64,000 bases of DNA, from positions 37,287,424 through 37,351,423 of the forward strand of contig JAQNBH010000015.1 in the NCBI GenBank assembly GCA_028752905.1. The letters run 5' to 3'. Shown piece after piece: positions 35,801 through 47,300 of the stretch. The notes beneath the pieces were generated by a model. It was given only the letters and a program-made list of their open reading frames with translations, made no database searches and was not told where the DNA came from. This DNA is from Cladorhizidae sp. MBARI D1340-BT2. Lineage: Eukaryota > Porifera > Demospongiae > Poecilosclerida > Cladorhizidae. A program made the position numbers and the translations under genes. Numbering within the stretch: position 1 is the first letter of the stretch; each line of letters opens with the position of its first letter.

Positions 35801-37570
35801 TCAAGTAGTATTGCTTGTGAAAAAGGAAGGCTCAAGTAGGATTGCTTGTGAAGGAACTTGTGGGGGTTGGTACTCTCAAAGATGTGTTGGGATGGTTGAG
35901 AAGATACTGGGGTGAGGAAAATGGGTTTGTAGTCGGTGTCCGGGGAGTTCGGGTTGAGCAAGTGGGAGGGGGGGGGGGGGAAGGGAGGGAGAAGTTCTCG
36001 ATGAAGGTAAAGGAGAAGAACTGCTAGTTGGGAAGTGTGTTGATATGAAGAACCGGAATGAGGCACAAGAAAGAGCTGCATGAATATCTTCATGTTTAGG
36101 AAGCAGGATTTGATAGAGAAAGTTGAGGAGCATATCGGGTCGAGAGACACAGTGCTGGGTCAAATATCACCAACACAAGTATTGACGAGGGAGGTATTAA
36201 GGGCAGTTGGAATACAAGGAGAGTGGTGAGGTCTGGATCAGTTTCAAGGTGACGGAAACTCATCAAATGGGCGATGCGCTGCATAATGTTTTATTGAGGG
36301 TGGAAGAGTTGGAGAAATAAGTCCAGTACAAGCTGAAAAGAATGACGTTTTGGAGAGAAGCAGTTGATGGTGGAGGTTAATGAAGATGCTACAGAAGAGA
36401 TGGTTAGTGGTCTTGCAGGCCAAGGTGATGAATGTTGGGGGTACTGTATGACAATGTTGCTGGCAAGGATGATAGGGAGAAGCAGGTGGTTGTCAGAGGT
36501 TCTATATCTAAAGCAGGAGGGAACAGGTTTTCAAACTTCTTGGCATGTACTTCTGACAAAAGCAAGGTCACAAGAGAAGATTTTCAGGTGTCATGAACGA
36601 GCTGGTGGGGAAGCCATTCGTCCTGATATATAATGAATACAAGAGAGGGAGAGTGAAGCCGCAGAGGAATGGAGGTGTGGACATGGTGCGGGAGGGGGAC
36701 TGTCAGGATAGGGATCCTCATGTGAGGGGGTAGTGAGGGGGGAAGCTACACGGGGATGAAATGAAGTGGAGAAGAGAGGAGGGAGGATGGGCAATAGGGG
36801 AGAGAATGGTGGGGATAAACCTGGCACCCAGGAGGGAGAGAGGAAGTGAAGACCCAGGCCTTGCCACCAGGTGAGATGTGTGGGGGTACACCAGGTGCCC
36901 AGGAGGGAGAGAGGAAGTGAAGACCCAGGCCTTGCCACCAGGTGGATATGGAGATACATGGGAGTACTCCAGGTGCCCAGGAGGCAGGGAGGAAGTGAAG
37001 ACCGAGGCCTTGCCACCAGGTGGATATGGAGATGTGTGGGGGTACACCAGGTGCCCAGGAGGGAGAGAGGAAGTGAAGACCGAGGCCTTGCCACCAGGTG
37101 GATATGGAGATGCGTGGAGGTACACCTTAAGAAGAGCATCAGGTCTAGGCTACTACTAAGGATTGAAGGAATTGTGTGGGTGGAATTGAAAGCAGAGGAG
37201 GACAATAACCTGATTGTTGGCATGGCGATGTTAACCCACAAGGGGGGAGGGTTTAGGAATCTGAAGAGATGATGATAACTAAGCTGACAGATTATCAGGT
37301 TGTGAGTAACCAGTGATGGTGATTGTAATGCCCACATAGGGTTAGGGGCAGAGCAGTCACCTAACCGGAATGGTAGGTTGTTGGATCTGGGTAATTTGCG
37401 GGTCTAGAATCAGTCACCACGTAGTGGAAAGTGGATATGGGTGACGAGAGAAAGAAGGTCAGACGTCGATTATATCTTGCCGTCAAAAGGGTTAGTTATA
37501 GATAAATGGTTTACGACAGTGGAAAACTTAACTTGGTATCAGATCATAATCTAATACAGTATGTGGTGAG
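35800..37570 (+). pseudogene. LINE 5' part with endonuclease (EEP) domain, decayed
   Basis: About 37130-37250 reads IVWVELKAEEDNNLIVGMAM. At about 37318-37560, across breaks, are CNAHIG, NRNGRLLDLGNL, WIWVTRERRSDVDYILPS, then SDHNLI. The set (G-x-x-NAH-x-G, NGR-L, R-RS-DY-L, SDHNL) is the apurinic-like endonuclease of non-LTR retrotransposons. Upstream 35800-36700 is coding-like G-rich sequence with a poly-G at about 35970, possibly the first ORF. Interrupted by a 78-bp repeat (36830-37125). Confidence 0.65.
36830..37125. repeat. Minisatellite, ~78 bp unit, ~4 copies
   Basis: Unit contains GTGCCCAGGAGGGAGAGAGG and CAGGCCTTGCCACCAGGTG. One unit has a CAGGGAGG variant. Lies inside the decayed LINE. 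Confidence 0.9.
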
Positions 37571-37617
37571 AATAAGTCAGTTTGAAGAAATAACAAGTGC
37601 TCCATGTTTTCTGCTCT

Positions 37618-40372
37618 GGCTGAGATGCTCTAGCTGAGATGCCCTAGCCTTCATCAGGAATAACGAGATGCTCTGGCCTTCATCAGGTATAATGAGATGC
37701 TCTAGCCTTCATCAGGATTAATGAGGTGCTCTAGCCTTTCTCCGGAATAATGAGATGCTCCGGCCTTCATCTGGAATAATGAGATGTTCTAGCCTTCATC
37801 AGGAATAATAAGATGCTCCAGCCTTCATCTGGAATAATGAGATGTTCTGGCCTTCTTCACCAGCCTTCATCTGGAATAATGAGATGTTCTGGCCTTCATC
37901 AGGAATAATAAGATGCTCTGGCCTTCATCTGGAATAATGAGATGTTCTGGCCTTCATCAGGAATAATAAGATGCTCTGGCCTTCATCTGGAATAACGAGA
38001 TGCTCTGGCCTTCATCAGGAATAATGAGATGCTCTAGCCTTCATCAGGATTAATGAGGTGCTCTAGCCTTTCTCCGGAATAATGAGATGCTCCGGCCTTC
38101 ATCTGGAATAATGAGATGTTCTAGCCTTCATCAGGAATAATAAGATGCTCCAGCCTTCATCTGGAATAATGAATGTTCTGGCCTTCTTCACCAGCCTTCA
38201 TCTGGAATAATGAGATGTTCTGGCCTTCATCAGGAATAATAAGATGCTCTGGCCTTCATCTGGAATAATGAGATGTTCTAGCCTTCATCAGGAATAATGA
38301 GATGCTCTAGCCTTCATCAGGAATAATGAGACGCTCTAGCCTTCATCAGGAATAATGAGATGCTCTAGCCTTCATCAGCAATAATGAGATGCTCTGGCCT
38401 TCATCAGGAATAATGAGATGCTCTAGCCTTCATCAGGAATAATGAGATGCTCTGGCCTTCATCAGGAATAATGAGATGCTCTAGCCTTCATCAGGAATAA
38501 TAAGGTGCTCTGGTCTTCATCAGGAATAATAAGATGCTCTGGTCTTCATCAGGAATAATAAGATGCTCTAGCCTTCATCAGGAATAATGAGATATTCTAT
38601 CCTTCATCAGGAATAATGAGATGCTCTAGCCTTCATCAGGAATAATGAGATGCTCTAGCCTTCATCAGGAATAATAAGATGCTCTAGCCTTCACCAGGAA
38701 TAATGAGATGCTCTGGCCTTCATCTGGAATAATGAGACGCTCTAGCCTTCATCAGGAATAATGAGATGCTCTAGCCTTCATCAGGAATAATGAGATGCTC
38801 TGGCCTTCATCAGGAATAATGAGATGCTCTAGCCTTCATCAGGAATAATAAGATGCTCTAGCCTTCATCTGGAATAATGAGCGCTCTAGCCTTCATCAGG
38901 AATAATGAAATGCTCTATCCTTCATCAGGAATAATGAGATGCTCTGGCCTTCATCAGGAATAATGAGATGCTCTAGCCTTCATCAGGAATAATAAGATGC
39001 TCTAGCCTTCATCAGGAATAATAAGATGCTCTAGCCTTCATCAGGAATAATGAGATGCTCTGGCCTTCATCTGGAATAATGAGACGCTCTAGCCTTCATC
39101 AGGAATAATGAGATGCTCTAGCCTTCATCAGGAATAATGAGATGCTCTGGCCTTCATCTGGAATAATGAGATGCTCTAGCCTTCATCAGGAATAACGAGA
39201 TGCTCTAGCCTTCATCAGGAATAATGAGATGCTCTAGCCTTCATCAGGAATAATGAGATGCTCTGGCCTTCATCTGGAATAATGAGACGCTCTAGCCTTC
39301 ATCAGGAATAATGAGATGCTCTAGCCTTCATCAGGAATAATTAGATGCTCTGGCCTTCATCAGGAATAATGAGATGCTCTAGCCTTCATCAGGAATAATA
39401 AGATGCTCTAGCCTTCATCAGGAATAATAAGATGCTCTAGCCTTCATCAGGAATAATAAGATGTTCTAGCCTTCATCAGGAATAATGAGATGCTCTGGCC
39501 ATCATCTGGAATAATGGAGACGCTCTAGCCTTCATCAGGAATAATGAGATGCTCTAGCCTTCATCAGGAATAATGAGATGCTCTGGCCTTCATCTGGATG
39601 CTCTAGCCTTCATCAGGAATAATGAGATGCTCTAGCCTTCATCAGGAATAATGAGATGCTCTAGCCTTCATCAGGAATAATGAGATGCTCTGGCCTTCAT
39701 CTGGAATAATGAGACGCTCTAGCCTTCATCAGGAATAATGAGATGCTCTAGCCTTCATCAGGAATAATGAGATGCTCTGGCCTTCATCAGGAATAATGAG
39801 ATGCTCTAGCCTTCATCAGGAATAATAAGATGCTCTAGCCTTCATCAGGAATAATGAGATGCTCTGGCCTTCATCTGGAATAATGAGACTCTAGCCTTCA
39901 TCAGGAATAATGAGATGCTCTGGCCTTCATCAGGAATAATGAGATGCTCTGGCCTTCATCAGGAATAATGAGATGCTCTAGCCTTCATCAGGAATAATAA
40001 GATGCTCTAGCCTTCATCAGGAATAATAAGATGCTCTAGCCTTCATCAGGAATAATGAGATGCTCTAGCCTTCATCAGGAATAATGAGATGCTCTGGCCA
40101 TCGTCTGGAATAATGGAGACGCTCTAGCCTTCATCAGGAATAATGAGATACTCTGGCCTTCATCTGGAATAATGAGATGCTCTAGCCTTCATCAGGAATA
40201 ATGAGATGCTCTGGCCTTCATCAGGAATAATGAGATGCTCTAGCCTTCATCAGGAATAATGAGATGCTCTAGCCTTCATCAGGAATAATGAGATGCTCTG
40301 GCCTTCATCAAGAATAATGAGATGCTCTAGCCTTCATCAGGAATAATGAGATGCTCTAGCCTTCATCAGTTA
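37618..40372. repeat. Minisatellite, 29 bp unit, ~95 copies
   Basis: Unit GATGCTCTAGCCTTCATCAG plus GAATAATGA. Variants include GGCCTTCATCTGG, ACGCTC, and a block near 37740-37870 repeated at about 38060-38200, indicating higher-order duplication. The same core motif occurs once outside the array at about 22780. Confidence 0.98.
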
Positions 40373-40539
40373 TTCCTGATGAGGCAAAAGGTTGAGTAAG
40401 TAAATTTCGAGTTGATTACAGAGAAAGTCCTAGCATCTATGTTATGTCGACTGAGAGATCGTTAAGAACAAAGAATTGAGGGAGCCATTTTGAAAATGGG
40501 CTGCAATTTTTGTCACATGATGAATATGCAGCAGGTTGG

Positions 40540-41632
40540 ACTCCGGAGATAAACACTCTTGGGTTGGACTCCAGGAGATGAATACTCTTGGGTTGGACTC
40601 CAAGAGATGATGCGTTGGACTCCAGGAGATGAACACTCTTGGGTTGGTCTCCAGGAGATGAACACTCTTGGGTTGGACTCCAGGAGATGAACACTCTTGG
40701 GTTGGACTCCAGGAGATGAGCACTCTTAGGTTGGACTCCAGCAGATGAACACTATTGGGTTGGACTCCAGGAGATGAACACTCTTTTGTTGGACTCCAGG
40801 AGATGAACACTCTTGGGTTGGACTCCAGGAGATGAACACTCTTTGGTGGTTGGACTCCAGGAGATGAACACTCTTGGGTTAGACTCCAGGAGATAAACAC
40901 TCTTGGGTTGGACTCCAGGAGATGAACACTCTTGGGTTGGACTCCAGGAGATGAACACTCTTGGGTTGGACTCCAGGAGATGAACACTCTTTGGTTGAAC
41001 TCCAGGAGATGAACACTCTTGGGTTGGACTCCAGGAGATGAACACTCTTGGGTTAGACTCCAGGAGATGAACATTCTTGGGTTGGACTCCAGCAGATGAA
41101 CATTCTTGGGTTGGACTCCAGGAGATGAGCACTCTTGAGTTGGACTCCAGGAGATGAGCACTCTTGGGTTGGACTCCAGGAGATGAACACTCTTGGGTTG
41201 GACTCCAGGAGATGAACACTCTTGGGTTGGACTCCAGGAGATGAGCACTCTTGGGTTGGACTCCAGGAGATGAACACTCTTGGGTTGGACTCCAGGAGAT
41301 GAACACTCTTGGGTTGGACTCCAGGAGATGAACACTCTTGGGTTGGACTCCAGGAGATGAACACTCTTGGGTTGGACTCCAGGAGATGAACACTTGGGTT
41401 GGACTCCAGGAGATGAACACTCTTGGGTTGGACTCCAGGAGATGAACACTCTTGGGTTGGACTCCAGGAGATGAACACTCTTGGGTTGGACTCCAGGAGA
41501 TGAACACTCTTGGGTTGGACTCCAGGAGATGAACACTCTTGGGTTGGACTCCAGGAGATGAACACTCTTGGGTTGGACTCCAGGAGATGAACACTCTTGG
41601 GTTGGACTCCAGGAGATGAACACTCTTTTGAA
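40540..41632. repeat. Minisatellite, 29 bp unit, ~37 copies
   Basis: Unit GGTTGGACTCCAGGAGATGA plus ACACTCTTG. Sequence unrelated to the previous array despite the same length. All three minus frames are open over long stretches (up to 431 codons) because the unit lacks stops in any minus frame. Confidence 0.98.
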
Positions 41633-42235
41633 GGGCTGAAGAGGGGCAAATATGTGGATACTCCGATTTACACAGATCCATCTATGTATAGCCAAGTCTC
41701 TAGGGGTATCCAGTTTATCCACATATACCCCATGCACCTCCTGTCAGAATATCCATGGATGACCACGTTACTAGGGACATCACATGCATATGAAATGTGG
41801 ATATCTCTAGTTACTTGGTCATCAAAGTTTCTAGGGGTATCCAGGGTCAGAGTTTATCCACGGATGTCCATATACATGTATACACCATGCCCTCTCTGTC
41901 AGAATATCCATGGATGACCACGTCACCATGGACATCACATGCATATGAACTGTGGATATGCCTAGCAACTCTGCCAGACGCAGATGATAAGCCATGTAAG
42001 TGACTTTGGATGACATGGGATTGATGACGGCAGCCTCAGCCATGATTGAAAAGCAATGGCCAGCGTATTGACAGGTAGTCTTTGTAGATTTGCAGATAAG
42101 CATACACTAACAAACAAAGGGACAGGGTGGATTTAGGTCAGGGAGGGGGTGTATTGACCAGTTCCTCGTGCTGAGGGGGTTTGGATGACATTATGAGGAA
42201 CAGAGGCGACAAACATTTCTGGATGTAAGCAACGC
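41633..42235. other. Two degenerate ~170-bp copies, then unique sequence
   Basis: The stretch with TCTAGGGGTATCCAG, then GTCAGAATATCCATGGATGA, then CATCACATGCATATGAA occurs twice (about 41697-41800, 41829-41955). No gene. Confidence 0.6.
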
Positions 42236-42770
42236 ATGACACTGTGTAGAGAGAAAAAGAGAAAGATCTTGGATGAAGATGAGAGGGTATGGAGTTCGGG
42301 AAGAATTTGTCAATGTGTGCAAATGCTTTATGAAGGAGTTCAGTCAAGTGTGTTGTTGGGGAGAGGGTCTAGGTGGTTTGAAGTGGAGGTAGGACTGAGC
42401 CAGGGTTGTCCTGAAGTGGAGGTAGGACTGAGCCAGGGTTGTCCTTTGTCACCAGTTCTTTATAGTGTATGCCATGGGACTATTGAAGGATTTGGAGGGG
42501 AAAGGGGCTATGGATTGAAGTGGGAAGGAACATGGTGTGGTGGGTTGCTCTATGCAGATGATATTCTAATGTTAGCCAGAGATCAGGTGGAGTTACAAGT
42601 GATTTTGGATGTGGTGGGGAAGTATGCAATGAAGTGGAGATTTAGGTTGAAGAAATTCAATGATAGTGGGTAGAAAGTGTAGTGGAGGAGAGTGGAGGAT
42701 TAAATGAGGAGAGATGGAGTTTTCAAGTATCTTAAGGTGTGGTTTGACAGAGGGATGAGATGTACAGGGT
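42236..42770 (+). pseudogene. LINE reverse transcriptase fragment
   Basis: Frame 42236-42673 reads VQMLYEGVQSSVLLG, then WFEVEVGLSQGCP (with a tandem 30-bp duplication of EVEVGLSQGCP), then LSPVLYSV and LLYADDILMLARDQVELQVI. These are RT blocks 3-5 including an intact YADD. The frame stops at TAG soon after; the next bases (GVFKYLKVWFDR-like) fit the thumb. Same orientation as the endonuclease fragment at 37.1-37.6 kb. Confidence 0.8.
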
Positions 42771-43765
42771 CCATGCTTTGACACCTAGGGTCCATGTCTT
42801 TGGCACCTAGGATCCATGTCTTTGGCACCTAGGGTACATGTCTTTGGCACCTAGGATCCATGTCTTTCGCACCTAGGGTCCATGTCTTTGGCACCTAGGA
42901 TCCATGTCTTTGACACCTAGGATCCATGTCTTTGGCACCTAGGATCCAGGTCTTTGACACCTAGAGTCCATGTCTTTGACACCTAGGATCCATGTCTTTG
43001 GCACCTAGGGTCCATGTCTTTGACACCTAGGATCCAGGTCTTTGACACCTAGGATCTAGGTCTTTGTGACACCTAGGATCCATGTCTTTGGCACCTAGGA
43101 TCCATGTCTTTGACACCTAGGATCCATGTCTTTGGCACCTAGGGTCCATGTCTTTGACACCTAGGATCCATGTCTTTGACACCTAGGATCCAGGTCTTTG
43201 ACACCTAGAGTCCATGTCTTTGACCCTAGGATCCATGTCTTTGGATCTTTGACACCTAGGATCCATGTATTTGGCACCTAGGATCCATGTCTTTGACACC
43301 TAGGATCCATGTCTTTGGCACCTAGGATCCAGGTCTTTGACACCTAGGATCCATGTCTTTGACACCTAGGATCCAGGTCTTTGACACCTAGAGTCCATGT
43401 CTTTGACCCTAGGATCCATGTCTTTGGCTCTTTGGCACCTAGGATCCATGTCTTTGACACCTAGGATCCATGTATTTGGCACCTAGGATCCATGTCTTTG
43501 ACACCTAGGATCCATGTCTTTGGCACCTAGAGTCCATGTCTTTGACACCTAGTGTCCATGTCTTTGGCACCTAGGATCCAGGTCTTTGACACCTAGGATC
43601 CATGTCTTTGACACCTAGGATCCAGGTCTTTGGCTCTTTGACACCTAGGATCCATGTCTTTGACACCTAGGATCCATGTATTTGGCACCTAGGATCTATG
43701 TCTTTGACACCTAGGGTCCATGTCTTTGGCACCTAGGATCCATGTCTTCGGCACCTAGGGTGCAC
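42771..43765. repeat. Minisatellite, 22 bp unit, ~45 copies
   Basis: Unit CACCTAGGATCCATGTCTTT plus GA or GG. Starts immediately at the decayed end of the RT fragment. Variants CAGGTC and AGAGTCC recur in the same order, again block duplication. Confidence 0.97.
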
Positions 43766-44229
43766 CTCTCCCCATCCCAATCCTAAAACTATCTTGTTAA
43801 TTTCAGTATATTAATTTCAGTATATATTTCAGTATATATTTATTGTAATTTTATCAGCTAAATCCTTTTTCATTGTCAGTCATTTCTTTATGCACTTGGT
43901 GATGGCTAGTTCAAGGCTTAACTACAAGGTGATGGAACTGTCTTGGAAAGTGGGCAACAGGTTGCTTGGTCAAGAGAGAGCAGATTTTATGAGCGTCTCT
44001 GCTCTAAATATGAACTCTTCATAACTTCAAACCTCAAGTACCAGGGGATTTCCAGTCCACCTTGTACCGAGTCCGCAGAGTATCATCCAGCACCTGCAAC
44101 TATGCAACAAATCGCCACCACCTCGTCGTAGAACAGATGGAAGATATCTTTCTGGGAACATGATCATAGCTAAAACTAGAATGGCGGGTGCTTTCTCAGT
44201 GATGGGCTTCTGGCATGAGTATAGTACAT
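43766..44229 (-). other. Probable 3' UTR of the NEPRO-like gene
   Basis: On the minus strand AATAAA lies at 43839-43844, about 390 nt past the proposed stop at 44230, and is the first good polyadenylation signal downstream. Three copies of TATTTCAGTATA sit nearby. Inference. Confidence 0.4.
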
Positions 44230-44350
44230 CTATAAGTGCACATACTCTGTGGCAAAGAGCTGAAAAATGGAAACTATAAAGTTTCCTCTGATTCTTCGTT
44301 GCAGATACAAAACAAGTTTCTGTGTATTGAAGGGAAAGTCGAATTCTAAC
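44230..44350 (-). CDS. Last exon of the NEPRO-like gene
   Basis: Acceptor GATATTCTCTACAG; the first base completes an Arg codon left by the previous exon, then LEFDFPFNTQKLVLYLQRRI and on to TAG at 44230. Phase fits; a shorter alternative acceptor exists inside it. Confidence 0.45.
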
Positions 44351-47300
44351 CTGTAGAGAATATCACAACCTTACAAAGCGATCACTACATTGCCCACCCA
44401 TGCAGAAACTGTTCTACATATTCTACCAGAAGGAACCTGGAAGCTCCAGCTCTGAGTACCACAACTGCTCTATATATTCTACCAGAAGGTACCTGGAAGC
44501 TCCAGCTCTGAGGACCACGGCTCCCAGATCCTCCTGAGCATTGCTTGTGGTGGTTCGGGTGAGCGATGATAAGATAGCTTGCAGGCGTTTCGAGACCGGC
44601 ACATTACAGTCAGGTAACCCTCTGCGATACCTTGACAAAACTGAGAGATGATACTTCATCAAGTACCTGGAAACAAGTGGAAGATTTCGTATTTCAATGC
44701 CATCATTCATAAAACAAACATATAAACCATGCCCCCCGGCCACACCCCAGTTAAACCCTCAACACGAAGAGGTATTTTAAGCAGGATTTGCAAAGTTGCA
44801 ATGCACCAGTTAGCTGGGGAGGAGGGTAAAGGGGGTGTGTGCCTGAAATTACTCTCTGGCTCCACCCACTCCTACAAAGGCAAAACTTATTAACACAGTT
44901 AGCATTGCAGCAAACAAGTGTAGGCCAGTCTTTGCCTCCACATTGCCAAAATTTTATTTTTATAGTGGAAGGTACTACAATGGAAGGTACTCCCTCATTC
45001 TCAGTGGAATCATTCTCTCTTTTTATAGTGGAAGGTACTCCCTCATTCTCTCTTTTTATGGTAGAAGGTACTCCTCATTCTCTCTTTTTATAGTGGAAGG
45101 TACTCCCTCATTCTATCTTTTTATAGTAAAAGGTACTCCCTCATTCTCTCTTTTTATAATGTAAGGTACTCCCTCATTCTCTCTTTTTACAGTGGAAGGT
45201 ACTCCCTCATTCTCTCTTTTTATAGTGGAAGGTACTCCCTCATTCACTCTTTTCACAGTGGAAGGTACTCCCTCATTCTCTCTTTTTATAGTGGAAAGTA
45301 CTCCCTCATTCTCTCTTTTTACAGTGGAAGGTACTCCCTCATTCTCTCTTTTTATAGTGGAAGGTACTCCCTCATTCTCTCTTTTTATAGTAGGTACTCC
45401 CTCATTCTCTCTTTTTATAGTGGAAGGTACTCCCTCATTCTCTCTTTTTACAGTGGAAGGTACTCCCTCATTCTCTCTTTTTACAGTGGAAGGTACTCTC
45501 TCATTCTCTCTTTTTATAGTGGAAGGTACTCTCTCATTCTCTCTTTTTATAGTGGAAGGTACTCCCTCATTCTCTCTTTTTACAGTGGAAGGTACTCTCT
45601 CATTCTCTCTTTTTATAGCGGAAGGTACTCCCTCATTCTCTCTTTTTACAGTGGAAGGTACTCCCTCATTCTCTCTTTTTATAGTGGAAGGTACTCCCTC
45701 ATTCACTCTTTTCACAGTGGAAGGTACTCCCTCATTCTCTCTTTTTATAGTGGAAAGTACTCCCTCATTCTCTCTTTTTACAGTGGAAGGTACTCTCTCA
45801 TTCTCTCTTTTTATAGTGGAAGGTACTCCCTCATTCTCTCTTTTTATAGTGGAAGGTACTCCCTCATTCTCTCTTTTTATAGTGGAAGGTACTCCCTCAT
45901 TCTCTCTTTTTATAGTGGAAGGTACTCCCTCATTCTCTCTTTTTACAGTGGAAGGTACTCCCTCATTCTCTCTTTTTACAGTGGAAGGTACTCTCTCATT
46001 CTCTCTTTTTATAGTGGAAGGTACTCCCTCATTCTCTCTTTTTACAGTGGAAGGTACTCCCTCATTCTCTCTTTTTACAGTGGAAGGTACTCCCTCATTC
46101 TCTCTTTTTATAGTAGGTACTCCCTCATTCTCTCTTTTTATAGTGGAAGGTACTCCCTCATTCTCTCTTTTTACAGTGGAAGGTACTCCCTCATTCTCTC
46201 TTTTTACAGTGGAAGGTACTCCCTCATTCTCTCTTTTTATAGTGGAAGGTACTCCCTCATTCTCTCTTTTTATAGTGGAAGGTACTCCCTCATTCTCTCT
46301 TTTTATAGTGGAAGGTACTCCCTCATTCTCTCTTTTTACAGTGGAAGGTACTCCCTCATTCTCTCTTTTTATAGTGGAAGGTACTCCCTCATTCTCTCTT
46401 TTTACAGTGGAAGGTACTCCCTCATTCTCTCTTTTTATAGTGGAAGGTACTCTCTCATTCTCTCTTTTTACAGTGGAAGGTACTCCCTCATTCTCTCTTT
46501 TTATAGTGGAAGGTACTCCCTCATTCTCTCTTTTTATAGTGGAAGGTACTCCCTCATTCTCTCTTTTTATAGTGGAAGGTACACCCTCATTCTCTCTTTT
46601 TATAGTGGAAGGTACTCCCTCATTCTCTCTTTTTATAGTGCAAGGTACTCCCTCATTCTCTCTTTTTATAGTGGAAGGTACTCCCTCATTCTCTCTTTTT
46701 ATAGTGGAAGGTACTCCCTCATTCTCTCTTTTTATAGTGGAAGGTACTCCCTCATTCTCTCTTTTTACAGTGGAAGGTACTCCCTCATTCTCTCTTTTTA
46801 TAGTGGAAGGTACTCCCTCATTCTCTCTTTTTACAGTGGAAGGTACTCCCTCATTCTCTCTTTTTATAGTGGAAGGTACTCCCTCATTCTCTCTTTTTAT
46901 AGTGGAAGGTACTCCCTCATTCTCTCTTTTTATAGTGGAAGGTACTCCCTCATTCTCTCTCTTTTTATAGTGGAAGATACTCCCTCATTCTCTCTTTATA
47001 ATGGAAGGTATTCCTCATTCTCTCTTTTTATAGTGGCAGGTACTCCCTCATTCTCTCTTTTTACAGTGGAAGGTACTCCCTCATCCTCCCCCCTCCCCCT
47101 CCACTTCCCCAGTAGAGCCCATGATTTTACATTTGCTACAATGGGAAATCAACAGGAAATCACAGCTTGGTATTGATCTGTAGTGTTAATGATGTCACAT
47201 CATGACCTGTTGTTAATGCTAACAGTGTTAATGATATCACATCATGACCTGTTGTTAATGCTAAGTGTTAATGATGTCACATCACGACCTGTTGTTAATG

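Noticed and set aside
40442..41737. 431-codon minus ORF of SSPGVQPKSVHLLESNPR-type repeats
   Set aside because: A 29-bp unit cycles through all three frames, giving the same peptide blocks in every minus frame; artefact of the array.
37618..43765. CRISPR array
   Set aside because: Repeats are contiguous with no unique spacers, copy numbers are very high, and the sequence is eukaryotic.
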